Shown: positions 20,969 to 29,918 of the stretch, piece by piece
Numbering within the stretch: position 1 is the stretch's first letter
Layout: the number at the start of each line of letters is the position of its first letter
NCBI GenBank assembly: GCA_043747875.1
Contig: JAYTOI010000098.1
Location: 1 to 64,000, forward strand
Direction of reading: 5' to 3'
DNA: 64,000 nucleotides
From: CADEED01 sp043747875
GTDB taxonomy: Bacteria; Pseudomonadota; Gammaproteobacteria; Steroidobacterales; Steroidobacteraceae
The notes under the pieces: generated by a model
Databases searched by the model: none
What the model saw: only the letters and a program-made list of their open reading frames with translations
Told to the model about the DNA's origin: nothing
Program-made: the position numbers and the translations under genes

Positions 20969-21856
20969 ATGAACAACCTCATCCGGATTCTGGCGAGCGC
21001 CGCGGCGCTGGCCTGTCTCACCGCCTCACCGCGTCTTTCGGCAGCAGAAGCCGCGGACGTGATGAAAAAGGTGGACGACGTGAGTCGCCGCGCATTCACC
21101 ACGGCGGTCGTCAAGACGCAGCTCTCCACGTGCCGCTACGCCGTCAAGGGCGGCAACATCGCCTGCAAGGAGCGGCCGCGCGTCACGCTGCTCGAAGTCG
21201 CGGAGAAAAAGGTCGGCGTCGACAACAAGGACTCGCGCTCGATCGCGCTGGTGTTGCAGCCCATCAGCGACAAGGACGTCGGACTGCTGACGTACGAGTA
21301 CTTCCAGACTGGCCGCGAAAACGACGTCCTGCTCTATCTACCGGCGCTCGCCAAGGTGCGGCGCCTGGTGTCCGGTGGCGATGGCAACGAAGACGGCGGC
21401 AGCTTCTTCGGCACGGAGTTCTTCTCCGACGATGTGCAGCTGCGCAAGATCGACGAGTATGACTTCAAATACCTGCGCGAGGACACGCACGACGGCCGCG
21501 CCGTCTGGGTCATCGAATCGGTGCCGAATGCCGGGCGCGCGCGCAAGACGGCGTACGGTAAGTCGCAGCTCTGGGTCGACAAGCAGCGCAACATCATCCT
21601 GCGCGAGGACATCTTCAGCCGCGCCGGCAAGCTCTACCGCCAGCGCCTGAACCGCGAAGTGACGCAGGTCGAGGGCGTCTGGATGTCCAAACTGCAGACG
21701 ATGAACAACCTCGTCACGCACCGGATATCGGCCATCCAGAACGTTTCGGTGACGTACAACAAGAGCGTACCCGACGAGTTGCTGACCGAACGCAGCCTCA
21801 CGGACTTCACGTTCCGCGAGCGCAGCCTCTCGGCCCTGCGGACTTACTACAACTAA
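20969..21856 (+). CDS. LolA-like outer-membrane lipoprotein-sorting family protein
   Basis: A 295-residue protein with a cleavable Sec signal (hydrophobic residues 5-18, likely cut near LSAAEAA). The body has the beta-strand pattern of the periplasmic LolA/LolB-like superfamily (COG2834), including the conserved stretch DVLLYLPALAKVRRL and the later SQLWVDKQ. GGAAG-type ribosome-binding sequence lies at about 20956, ahead of ATG 20969. Proteins of this family are typically encoded beside MMPL exporters and are thought to carry hydrophobic ligands across the periplasm. The same role is inferred here, taking cargo from the preceding exporter toward the outer membrane. Confidence 0.85.
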   Translation: MNNLIRILASAAALACLTASPRLSAAEAADVMKKVDDVSRRAFTTAVVKTQLSTCRYAVKGGNIACKERPRVTLLEVAEKKVGVDNKDSRSIALVLQPISDKDVGLLTYEYFQTGRENDVLLYLPALAKVRRLVSGGDGNEDGGSFFGTEFFSDDVQLRKIDEYDFKYLREDTHDGRAVWVIESVPNAGRARKTAYGKSQLWVDKQRNIILREDIFSRAGKLYRQRLNREVTQVEGVWMSKLQTMNNLVTHRISAIQNVSVTYNKSVPDELLTERSLTDFTFRERSLSALRTYYN

Positions 21857-21870
21857 CCGGAAATGCGCGC

Positions 21871-23184
21871 TTGAACGCTTTCATCACAGTGCTTTTCGCG
21901 CTGCTCCTCGCGACCAGCGCGGCCGCGCAGGCAGACGCCGAGGCGGCCAATGCCGAGGTGGCCAATGCCGACACGGACAATGCCGAGACGGGCAATGCCG
22001 CTGCGGATGCGCCGGCCTTCGGCGGCGCGCCGGCCGGCCTCGACGCGGGCGAGGAATCGCCGCTGCGCATCACGCTCGCGCAGGAGCTGTCGTACAAGGT
22101 CGAGCGGCCCGACGCCTGGGTGAAGAACCGCACCTCCGCGCAGCTCGAGTACTCGCGCTACTTCGCAAAGCAGTTCTTCGCGCAGGTGAACGCGAAGACC
22201 ACCGCCTTCCTGGCGCAGGACCACCGGCACCAGGAGGGCTTCGACACCGTGGTGTCGCAGGCCTATCTACAGACCAGCTTCGGCCACACCAGCGTCCGTG
22301 CCGGCGTGCAGACGCTGCCCTGGGGCGAATCCATCCTCGCGCCCATCACCGACGAAGTCAGCCCGCGCGACAACCGCGAGCTGTTCAATTTCAATCTCGA
22401 CGAGCTGCGGGTCGGCCAGTTCATGCTGACGGTGGACCAGTTCTCGGATTCGAGCCGCTGGAGCTTTTTCTTCACGCCGCGCGCCTCCTTCAACGAGAAC
22501 CCGGGACGCGAGTCGGCGTACTTCTTCGATCCTTCGGTCTACCGCCACGCGATCGGCGGCGACGCGGGCCGGTACGAAACCGGCGTGAGCTGGAAGAAGA
22601 GCTTCACGAGCTCCGACTTCACGCTGATGGCGGCCAGTCTGCTCGACAACGAGTACGCGCGCCGCCTGAGCTGGTTCGGCGTGGCGCGCGAGCGCACGCG
22701 CATCGGGTTGTTCGGCATGTCGTTCAACCGCGCGTTCGGCTCGTTCCTGGTGCGCGGCGAGGCGGCCCTGAAGACTGGAAAGCCTTTTACCGACGCCGCC
22801 TTCCAGATCGTGGAGCGCGATGCCGTCGATGCCTACCTGGCGCTCGAGTACGCACCCAGCACTTCGCTGACCATGAGCCTCGAGGCGGTCAATCAGCACA
22901 TCGTCCATCGCGGCGAGGACATCGGGATGCCGCGCGATCGCCGCTCGCTGCTCGTGAACGTCACGAAGCGGCTGCTGCACGACGATCTATCCATCAACTT
23001 CCTGGGCTTCTACAACCTGCCCGACGAGAGCCTGCTCGGGATGCTGATGAGCAGCTACAAGTTGAACGACAACTGGAGCCTGGGATTCAACGTCGCCTAT
23101 CCCTACGCGCGCCGGGACAGCAGTGGGCTGTGGCAGGTGCGCGACCAGAAGCAGGCGATCTTCCGTCTTCAATATCAATTCTGA
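21871..23184 (+). CDS. Outer-membrane beta-barrel protein (DUF1302-like)
   Basis: 437 residues with a signal peptide (residues 1-20, cleaved after AAAQ), a low-complexity linker of repeated Ala-Asn-Ala units (residues 22-46, encoded by a short GC-rich repeat around 21945-22005), then alternating amphipathic strands. It ends in YQF, the aromatic C-terminal signature read by the Bam machinery. The start is a TTG at 21871, because no ATG or GTG fits this frame closer to the CGGAAA ribosome-binding sequence. Exporter plus LolA-like protein plus beta-barrel forms a complete envelope-spanning route. Family assignment is by appearance only; the ligand is unknown. Confidence 0.8.
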   Translation: MNAFITVLFALLLATSAAAQADAEAANAEVANADTDNAETGNAAADAPAFGGAPAGLDAGEESPLRITLAQELSYKVERPDAWVKNRTSAQLEYSRYFAKQFFAQVNAKTTAFLAQDHRHQEGFDTVVSQAYLQTSFGHTSVRAGVQTLPWGESILAPITDEVSPRDNRELFNFNLDELRVGQFMLTVDQFSDSSRWSFFFTPRASFNENPGRESAYFFDPSVYRHAIGGDAGRYETGVSWKKSFTSSDFTLMAASLLDNEYARRLSWFGVARERTRIGLFGMSFNRAFGSFLVRGEAALKTGKPFTDAAFQIVERDAVDAYLALEYAPSTSLTMSLEAVNQHIVHRGEDIGMPRDRRSLLVNVTKRLLHDDLSINFLGFYNLPDESLLGMLMSSYKLNDNWSLGFNVAYPYARRDSSGLWQVRDQKQAIFRLQYQF

Positions 23185-23191
23185 GCTCGCC

Positions 23192-24538
23192 ATGCACAAC
23201 GACCAAACTGCCTTGCAAACTCCGGGGGATACCGACGTCGCGGTCATCGGCCTCGACTGCCGCATGCCGGGAGCCGCCAATCCGGCGCAGTTCTGGGACA
23301 ACCTGATCCGCAACGTCAACAGCGTGCGGGAGGTGTCCGCCGACCGCTGGGACACGGGCCGCTTCTTCGGCGATTCCCGCGAGCCCAACAAGACGCACAG
23401 CAAATGGGCCGGACTCATGGACGACGTCGACAAGTTCGACGCCAAGTTCTTCCAGATCTCGCCCACCGAGGCGCAGTCGATGGACCCGCAGCAGCGGCTG
23501 ATGCTCGAGCTGAGCTGGGGCTGTCTCGAGGATGCCGGCTATCCACCGTCGGCATTGTCGGGCACCGACACCGGCGTGTACATCGGCGTCGCCGGGCTCG
23601 ACTATCGCGAGCTGCTCGATGCGAACGCCCCGTCGGTAGAGGCGCATCGGTCCACCGGCAACTATCTATCGATCGTCGCGAACCGCGTCTCGCACTTCTT
23701 CAACCTGCGCGGGCCGAGCACGCCGTTCGACACCGCCTGCTCCAGCGCGTTGTTCGCGCTCCATCACGCGGTGCGCTCCATCAACTCGGGCGAGTCGTGC
23801 ATGGCTCTGGTGGGCGGCATCAACGTGCTGCTGACGGCGACCACGTTCATCGCGTTCGCGAAGACCGGCATGCTGTCGCCGCGCGGCCAGTGCCGCACGT
23901 TCGACGCCGGTGCCGACGGCTACGTGCGCGGCGAGGGCGCCGGCATGATCCTGCTGAAGCCGCTCAGGAAGGCGGTGGAGGATGGCGACAACATCTACGG
24001 CGTGGTCAAGGGATCGGCGATCAACCATGGCGGCAAGTCGTACACCCTGACTTCGCCGAATGCGTACGCGCAGTCGCAGGTGATCCAGGACGCGTACAAG
24101 CGCGCCGGCATTTCGCCGGACCGCGTGAGTTACATAGAAGCGCACGGGACCGGCACGCCGAAGGGCGATCCGATGGAGATCACCGGGCTCAAGCGGGCCT
24201 GGAAATATCTCGGCAAACACTTCTCGAGCAAGCCGCAGCCGGGCAGTTGCGGCATCGGCACCGCCAAGACGCACATCGGACACCTGGAAACCGCCGCGGG
24301 GATCGCGGGGATCATCAAGGTGTTGCTGTCACTGCGGCACCGGCAGCTTCCCGGACTCGCGAATTTCGAGCGCATCAATCCCGCCATCGATCTGGAGGGC
24401 TCGCCGTTCTATCTAGTGACCAAGTCGCAGGACTGGCGCGCGCCGGTGGAAGAGGCGCCGCTGATCGCCGGAGTGAGCTCGTTCGGCTTCGGCGGCACGA
24501 ACGCCCACGTCGTATTTCAATCCTACGGCGCGCACTGA
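23192..24538 (+). CDS. Free-standing ketosynthase
   Basis: 448 residues comprising one KS domain and nothing else. Cys183 lies in DTACSSAL, with EAHGTGT and THIGH histidines, so it should be able to condense and is not a decarboxylase. It ends at the conserved GGTNAHVVF segment without the post-KS linker seen in the modular KS domains. ATG 23192 follows the barrel gene by 7 bp. A lone KS could perform an extra extension, load a chain, or act in a terminal condensation or transfer. The last PKS protein ends KS-DH with no ACP, which gives it a plausible but unproven place in the pathway. Confidence 0.9.
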   Translation: MHNDQTALQTPGDTDVAVIGLDCRMPGAANPAQFWDNLIRNVNSVREVSADRWDTGRFFGDSREPNKTHSKWAGLMDDVDKFDAKFFQISPTEAQSMDPQQRLMLELSWGCLEDAGYPPSALSGTDTGVYIGVAGLDYRELLDANAPSVEAHRSTGNYLSIVANRVSHFFNLRGPSTPFDTACSSALFALHHAVRSINSGESCMALVGGINVLLTATTFIAFAKTGMLSPRGQCRTFDAGADGYVRGEGAGMILLKPLRKAVEDGDNIYGVVKGSAINHGGKSYTLTSPNAYAQSQVIQDAYKRAGISPDRVSYIEAHGTGTPKGDPMEITGLKRAWKYLGKHFSSKPQPGSCGIGTAKTHIGHLETAAGIAGIIKVLLSLRHRQLPGLANFERINPAIDLEGSPFYLVTKSQDWRAPVEEAPLIAGVSSFGFGGTNAHVVFQSYGAH

Positions 24539-24561
24539 GGCGCGCGAGACCAGAGGAAAAC

Positions 24562-25818
24562 ATGGAACCCATCGACCCCGCCAGCTTCCACAACCTGTAC
24601 GGCATGAAGCGCCGCCAGCGCATCGCGTTCCGTCAGAAGGACTTTCTCGACTACGTGCTCATGATCGGCATGTGCGCGGCATTGATCTGGTTCGCATACG
24701 GCGGGCTGCATCCGCTGTGCATGGCCGGCCTCGCGCTGTGCGCGTACATGATCGTGGCGTTTCCGATTCGTCACGGCGTGCAATGGTCCGTGCCCATCCT
24801 GGTCTCGCGACCGCAGGACGCGCTGCTGTCGCTGGTCCACAAATTCCGCAACCTGCATTGGCCGATGTTGGTCGCGGTGGCGCTGCTGGCGCTGGAGAAC
24901 GGCGTCATCTACCTGACGCCGAACCTGCCGCACAAAGTGGAGCTGATGCACCAGATCGCGCTGTGGCTGCTCTACATCCACTTCGCGCTGATCACCGGAT
25001 ATCGCACTGCGATCCTGATCGTGCACCTGGTCAAGCGCGCGTTCGTGCGCGAAGTGCTCATGCAGTCGCACTGGAAGATGCACCTGCAGAAGCAGCCCAG
25101 CATCACGCTCGAGATCGTGCACGCATATTTCGTCGGGATGCTGACGCACATCGTCTACCTGGTGCCGTGGTTCCTGGTCATCAGGTTCCTCGACTTTTCG
25201 CTGGTACTGCTGCCGGTGACCTGCGTCGCGGCCGCGCTGATCCAGCGCATCCACGTCAAGACGCTGAGCGCCTGGTTCTATCGCGATCACTGGCTGGGCC
25301 ACAATTCGGAGTTCGACTTCGTCTATCTGCACGGCACGCATCACGATGCCATTCCCTCGGGCCTGATCGCGGTCGCGGGCAACGGTTTCTTCGAAGGCTT
25401 CTTCCGCGGTGCGTTGGCGTTTCCGATCCCGTTCTACAACCCGATCATGGCGGCGCTGTACTACACCGTCGACGTGAAGATCGACATCGACATGCATCAG
25501 TACATCCCCGCGCTGTTTCCGCGGATCCCGCGCGAGGTGTACGAGATCACGCATCACTCCACGCACCACTTCGGCCGTGCCGAGCCGTATGGCTTCGGCA
25601 TCAAGATCGACCAGCCCGGAGTTTCGGAGGAAACGCGCAAGCGGTTCAAGGCGCTGCCCGACGAGCTCAAGTATTCGCTGGATCTCGACACGCAGCTCAC
25701 CGGATACGAGTGGGATCACGACAGCCACAAGTGGTTCATGGCGCTGGTCGACAAGTACCAGCCGCCGGCTGCTCCGGAGGCGCCGGCCGCAGACCCTGAC
25801 GCGTCGGGCGCGTCGTGA
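24562..25818 (+). CDS. Membrane fatty-acid/sterol hydroxylase-superfamily enzyme
   Basis: 418 residues with four or more hydrophobic helices (about 32-60, 95-115, 127-150, 190-230), then the histidine clusters HWLGH, HGTHHD and HHSTHH typical of the integral-membrane di-iron hydroxylase/desaturase superfamily. A good ribosome-binding sequence (AGAGGAAA) lies 5 bp before ATG 24562. Family members insert oxygen or a double bond into lipid-like chains at the membrane. Here the substrate is inferred to be the polyketide or an attached acyl group. The C-terminal ~25 residues are Pro/Ala-rich. It abuts the next gene with 1 bp between stop and ATG. Confidence 0.87.
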   Translation: MEPIDPASFHNLYGMKRRQRIAFRQKDFLDYVLMIGMCAALIWFAYGGLHPLCMAGLALCAYMIVAFPIRHGVQWSVPILVSRPQDALLSLVHKFRNLHWPMLVAVALLALENGVIYLTPNLPHKVELMHQIALWLLYIHFALITGYRTAILIVHLVKRAFVREVLMQSHWKMHLQKQPSITLEIVHAYFVGMLTHIVYLVPWFLVIRFLDFSLVLLPVTCVAAALIQRIHVKTLSAWFYRDHWLGHNSEFDFVYLHGTHHDAIPSGLIAVAGNGFFEGFFRGALAFPIPFYNPIMAALYYTVDVKIDIDMHQYIPALFPRIPREVYEITHHSTHHFGRAEPYGFGIKIDQPGVSEETRKRFKALPDELKYSLDLDTQLTGYEWDHDSHKWFMALVDKYQPPAAPEAPAADPDASGAS

Positions 25819-25819
25819 C

Positions 25820-26830
25820 ATGAACGCCCGGGCCAAAACCGATTGGGTCGGCGAGGTGTTCGCCGCGCTGCGCGACTGCGGCGAGGATGTGTCCATCATT
25901 TACGGACGCAAGCCCTCGCCGGCGCAGGCGGAGCCGCGCTGGTTCGAGTTGCCGCACGATCGCTTCGACGGCATCGGTGGCTTCGCCGCGCTGCTGCGTG
26001 AGCAGGGCTTCCGGGTCGAGGCATTGCCCGAGCTGCGTGATGACCGCTTCCGCGTGCTGCGCGCGTTGCGCGGGCTGATTGCGGTGCTGCCGACGCTGGG
26101 CATCCGGCCGCGGACCTGGCGCAAATTCGACGGCAGCCGTACCGCCACGCTGCTGGAGCCGGGCGAGCGCCTCGCGTGGCGCGTACTGAGCGCCGAGCAG
26201 ACGCAGCGCGTCGTGGCCGCCGCCCGGCGCGCCGGCGTCACCGTCAACACCTATCTACTATTCCATCTGGATGCCGAGGTCGGGCGCGCATTGGCGGCGC
26301 CCGCGTCGCCGCGCCGCTGGATGATCCCCGTGAACCTGCGCGGCGCCGTGACGCGGCAGTCCGAGCCGATCCCGCACATGTCGTTCTTCACCGTGGACGT
26401 GGGCGAGGGCGTGTCGCCGACCGGCCTGCAGGCCGAGCTCACCCGGCTCAAGCAGCGCGCATACCACTGGGGCTCCTGGCTCGCGCTCAACTCGGGCCGG
26501 CTGATCGGCCGTGCGGGCATGCGCCGCGACATGCGCAATCGAGAGAAGAAGAATCACGGCTGGACCGGGATCTTCTCGAATCTCGGAGTGTGGGACGTGC
26601 CGGGCAGCGATCCGTGGATCTTCTGTCCGGCGATCTCGCGCGTGCATCCGATCGGCGCCGGCTGCATCACGATGAACGGACGTCTGGCACTCGCCATGCA
26701 GCTGCACGACGCCCTGGGCACCAATCTGCGTACGTCGAACGCGCTCCTGGACGCCTGGCAAAACGCCTGCGTGCAGGAGCTCGGCGGCGATCTCCTCGGG
26801 GAACGCATCGCGCTCAGCGCGACCGCGTGA
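25820..26830 (+). CDS. Condensation/alcohol-acyltransferase-like protein
   Basis: 336 residues. The second half has features reminiscent of the condensation/CoA-dependent acyltransferase superfamily: RWMIPVNLRG, then GIFSNLGVWD near residue 250 and a C-terminal TMNGRLALAMQLHDAL. The canonical HHxxxDG is not present; the nearest is LLFHLDAEVG near residue 147. It may be a divergent or non-catalytic member, or another fold. ATG 25820 is used because it directly follows the hydroxylase stop. A role in esterifying or releasing the polyketide is inference from position. Confidence 0.45.
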   Translation: MNARAKTDWVGEVFAALRDCGEDVSIIYGRKPSPAQAEPRWFELPHDRFDGIGGFAALLREQGFRVEALPELRDDRFRVLRALRGLIAVLPTLGIRPRTWRKFDGSRTATLLEPGERLAWRVLSAEQTQRVVAAARRAGVTVNTYLLFHLDAEVGRALAAPASPRRWMIPVNLRGAVTRQSEPIPHMSFFTVDVGEGVSPTGLQAELTRLKQRAYHWGSWLALNSGRLIGRAGMRRDMRNREKKNHGWTGIFSNLGVWDVPGSDPWIFCPAISRVHPIGAGCITMNGRLALAMQLHDALGTNLRTSNALLDAWQNACVQELGGDLLGERIALSATA

Positions 26831-26862
26831 CTCCATATCTTTCACTAACTAGGTAATTTCAC

Positions 26863-28125
26863 ATGGTTCAAGCAGGTATCGAGGCGATGAATTTCTTCGC
26901 CGGCACCGCGTGTCTGGACGTCTACAAGCTCGCCGAGCATCGGAATCTCGATAGACGCCGCTTCGACAATCTACTCATGAAGGAGAAGAGCGTCGCGCTG
27001 CCGTACGAAGACCCCATCACATACGCCGTGAACGCGGCCAAACCGCTGGTCGACGCGCTCAGCGAGGACGAGAAGAACCGCATCGAGATGCTGATCACGT
27101 GCACGGAGTCGGCCTTCGACTTCGGCAAGTCGATGAGCACGTATTGCCACGACCAACTCGGGCTCAACCGCAATTGCCGGCTGTTCGAGATCAAGAACGC
27201 CTGTTTCTCGGGCGTGGCGGGCTTCCAGACGGCGGTCAACTTCATCCTGTCGCAGGTCTCCCCGGGCGCGAAGGCGCTGGTCATCGCGACCGACATCACG
27301 CGCTTCATGCTCGAGGAAGGCGGCGACGCGATGCACATGGAGTGGGCGTTCGCGGAGCCCAGCGGCGGCGCGGGCGCAGTGGCGATGCTGTTCAGCCAGA
27401 CGCCGCATGTGTTCCGCGTCGATCCCGGCGCGAACGGTTCGTATGGTTACGAGGTGATGGACACCTGCCGGCCCTCCATCGACAGCGAGGCCGGCGATTC
27501 CGACCTGTCGCTGCGCTCTTATCTGGACTGCAGCGAGAACGCGTTCCTGGAATACCAGAAGCGCGTGCAGGGTGCGGACTACCAGAACACCTTCGGCTAC
27601 CTCGCCTACCACACCCCGTTCGGCGGCATGGTCAAGGGTGCGCACCGGAATCTCATGCGCAAGCACGTCCGCGGCATCGCGCCGGCCACCATCGAGGAGG
27701 ATTTCACGCGCCGCATGATGCCGGGACTCACGTACTGCCAGCGAGTCGGAAACGTCATGGGCGCGACGGCCATGCTCGCGCTGGCGAGCACGATCGACAA
27801 TGCCAACCTCGAGAAGCCGGAGCGCGTCGGCGTGTTCTCGTACGGATCGGGCTGCTGCTCCGAATTCTTCAGCGGCGTGATCACGAAAGAAGGGCAGGAG
27901 CGCATGCGCGGTCTCGGCATGAAAGAGCAGCTCGACCGGCGCTACGAACTGTCGATGGACGAGTACGAGGACCTGCTGGTCGGCAACAACGCGGTGAAAT
28001 TCGGTACGCGCGACGTGGTGCTCGACCAGGACTTCGTACCGCAGGCACGGCGCGCGCAGGGCAGGCCAACGCTGTTTCTCAAGGAGATCAAAGAATTCCA
28101 CAGGAAGTACGAGTGGGTATCCTGA
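26863..28125 (+). CDS. Polyketide beta-branching HMG-CoA synthase homologue
   Basis: 420 residues, the first gene of the beta-branching cassette. The thiolase-fold catalytic triad is visible: Glu82 (TCTES), Cys114 (NACFSG) and His250 (AYHTPFGGMVK). The family adds the acetyl carbanion from a donor ACP to the beta-ketone of an ACP-bound polyketide. The predicted acceptor here is the ACP at residue 1932 of the large PKS. The HMGS stop overlaps the start of the ECH1 gene by 13 bp, indicating translational coupling. Confidence 0.95.
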   Translation: MVQAGIEAMNFFAGTACLDVYKLAEHRNLDRRRFDNLLMKEKSVALPYEDPITYAVNAAKPLVDALSEDEKNRIEMLITCTESAFDFGKSMSTYCHDQLGLNRNCRLFEIKNACFSGVAGFQTAVNFILSQVSPGAKALVIATDITRFMLEEGGDAMHMEWAFAEPSGGAGAVAMLFSQTPHVFRVDPGANGSYGYEVMDTCRPSIDSEAGDSDLSLRSYLDCSENAFLEYQKRVQGADYQNTFGYLAYHTPFGGMVKGAHRNLMRKHVRGIAPATIEEDFTRRMMPGLTYCQRVGNVMGATAMLALASTIDNANLEKPERVGVFSYGSGCCSEFFSGVITKEGQERMRGLGMKEQLDRRYELSMDEYEDLLVGNNAVKFGTRDVVLDQDFVPQARRAQGRPTLFLKEIKEFHRKYEWVS

Positions 28126-28901
28126 CCGAAGCCGCGTATCAGACGCTGCAAGTCCGCTCGCAAGGGGACGTGTGTTTCATCCAGATCCACCGTCCCGAGG
28201 CGAACAACACCATCAACGACACGCTGATCGAGGAGTTCGCGCAGGCGCTCGATGCGGCTGAGCGCGACAGCAAGATCATCGTGGTCGAGGGATCGCCCGA
28301 AGTGTTCTGCTTCGGGGCGGACTTCAAGGCGATCCAGCACGGATTCGATGGCGCGGGCGCGCCCGAGGGCGTCAACCCCGCGCCGATGTACGACCTGTGG
28401 CAACGGCTGGCCCGCGGGCCCTGCGTCTCCATAGCGCACGTGCGCGGCCAGGCGAATGCCGGCGGCATCGGTTTCGTCGCCGCCTGCGACATCGTGATCT
28501 GCGAAGAGCGCTCGACGTTCAGTCTGTCGGAGCTGCTGTTCGGCCTGATGCCGGCCTGCGTCCTGCCATTCCTCATGCGGCGCGTGGGATTCTCGCGGGC
28601 GCATTACATGACGCTGATGACCGAATCCGTCAGCGCGAAAACCGCGCAGGAGTGGGGGCTGGTCGACGAGTGCGCGGTAGATAGCCAGAACCTGCTGCGC
28701 AAGAAGCTGCTGCGCCTGCGGCGTCTGTCGAAGACCGCGGTGGAGCGCTACAAGCGCTACATGAACGACCTGGACGATTCGCTGCGGGCCTACCAGCCGC
28801 GTGCGCTCGCGGCCAACGTCGAGGTCTTCTCGGACCAGGCGAACCTCGCGAAGATCTCGCGTTACGTCCGGACCGGACAGTTTCCATGGGAAGGTGATTA
28901 G
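28113..28901 (+). CDS. Enoyl-CoA hydratase homologue ECH1 (dehydratase)
   Basis: 262 residues of the crotonase fold. Oxyanion-hole segments CFGADF and NAGGIGFVAACD are visible, and SELLFGLMPACVLPFL is the segment characteristic of the ECH1 (PksH/CurE) group. It dehydrates the HMG-like intermediate made by HMGS. The start is GTG 28113, overlapping the end of the HMGS gene, with a GGAAG ribosome-binding sequence inside that gene; no ATG in this frame gives the full fold. Confidence 0.93.
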   Translation: MGILTEAAYQTLQVRSQGDVCFIQIHRPEANNTINDTLIEEFAQALDAAERDSKIIVVEGSPEVFCFGADFKAIQHGFDGAGAPEGVNPAPMYDLWQRLARGPCVSIAHVRGQANAGGIGFVAACDIVICEERSTFSLSELLFGLMPACVLPFLMRRVGFSRAHYMTLMTESVSAKTAQEWGLVDECAVDSQNLLRKKLLRLRRLSKTAVERYKRYMNDLDDSLRAYQPRALAANVEVFSDQANLAKISRYVRTGQFPWEGD

Positions 28902-28903
28902 TC

Positions 28904-29653
28904 ATGTCAGAAAAAGTCGTCGCAGTGACGGAGGTCCGCCCCGAGATCCTCGAGATCCGGATGCAGGACAAGGAAAGCAAGAACACGTTCTCGATCGCGC
29001 TGGCGGAAGGGCTCATCGAAGCTTTTCACACCATTGCTTCGCAGCCGAAGTACAAGGTCGTCATCCTCACCGGGTACGACAGCTACTTCGCCAGCGGCGG
29101 CACCAAGGAAGGCCTGCTGTTCCTGTCGGATGGCAAGGGCAAATTCTCGGATCGGGATTTCTACAGCCTCGCATTGAACTGCCCGATACCCGTGATCTCG
29201 GCGATGCAGGGACACGGCATCGGCGGCGGATTCGTGCTCGGGATGTTCGCGGACTTCCCCGTGCTCAGCCGCGAGAGCGTCTACACCACCAACTTCATGA
29301 AGTACGGCTTCACGCCGGGCATGGGCGCCACCTTCGTGTTGCCGAAGAAGCTCGGCATCAGCCTCGCCGAGGAGATGATGATCTCCGCGCGCACCTACCG
29401 CGGCGAGGAGCTGCAGAGGCGCGGCATCCCGTTCCCGGTGCTGCCGCGCGCGCAGTTGATGGAATACGCGCTCGAGCTGGCGTCGACCATTGCCGAAAAG
29501 CCGCGCATCTCGCTCGTGACGCTCAAGGACCACCTGGTGGCATCGCTGCGTGCCGGACTGCCCGAGGTCATCGACCAGGAAGTCGTCATGCACGAGAAGA
29601 CCTTCCATCGGCCGGAGGTCAAGGATCGCATCCAGGCGCTGTTCGGAACCTAA
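28904..29653 (+). CDS. Enoyl-CoA hydratase homologue ECH2 (decarboxylase)
   Basis: 249 residues of the crotonase fold. TTNFMKYGFTPGMGATF is diagnostic of the ECH2 (PksI/CurF-ECH2) group, and GHGIGGGFVLGMF forms the oxyanion hole. It decarboxylates the glutaconyl intermediate to give a beta-methyl (endo- or exocyclic) olefin. It starts 2 bp after the ECH1 stop. Presence of both ECH1 and ECH2 predicts a methyl-type branch, not a retained carboxylate. Confidence 0.93.
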   Translation: MSEKVVAVTEVRPEILEIRMQDKESKNTFSIALAEGLIEAFHTIASQPKYKVVILTGYDSYFASGGTKEGLLFLSDGKGKFSDRDFYSLALNCPIPVISAMQGHGIGGGFVLGMFADFPVLSRESVYTTNFMKYGFTPGMGATFVLPKKLGISLAEEMMISARTYRGEELQRRGIPFPVLPRAQLMEYALELASTIAEKPRISLVTLKDHLVASLRAGLPEVIDQEVVMHEKTFHRPEVKDRIQALFGT

Positions 29654-29678
29654 CTACAACGATTCCCACGGAGGAAAC

Positions 29679-29918
29679 ATGACTCACTCAGAAGTATTCG
29701 ATATCGTCGTCCGCCACACCCGCGAAGTGATCCCGGGTCTCGATGGACATCAATTCCAAGCGGACGATTCGCTGAAGGCGCTCGGCGCCAACTCGATGGA
29801 TCGCTCGGAGATCGTGATGATGGCGCTGGACTCCCTGTCGTTGAACGTGCCGCTGGTCGCCACGGCCGGAGCGCGCAACATCGGCGAGCTCGCCAACCTG
29901 CTGCATGCCAAGCTGTGA
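29679..29918 (+). CDS. Free-standing donor acyl carrier protein of the beta-branching cassette
   Basis: 79 residues with phosphopantetheine Ser39 in LGANSMDRSEIV, the form typical of donor ACPs (AcpK type) and unlike the in-line ACPs of the assembly line. A strong GGAGGAAA ribosome-binding sequence precedes ATG 29679. It should carry malonyl and then acetyl after decarboxylation by the adjacent KS. Its 3' end overlaps the next gene by 14 bp. Confidence 0.93.
   Translation: MTHSEVFDIVVRHTREVIPGLDGHQFQADDSLKALGANSMDRSEIVMMALDSLSLNVPLVATAGARNIGELANLLHAKL

Noticed and set aside
124..26856. Many long antisense or overlapping open frames within the PKS genes
   Set aside because: They are Arg/Ala-rich, lack recognisable domains and arise from high G+C third positions of the real genes.
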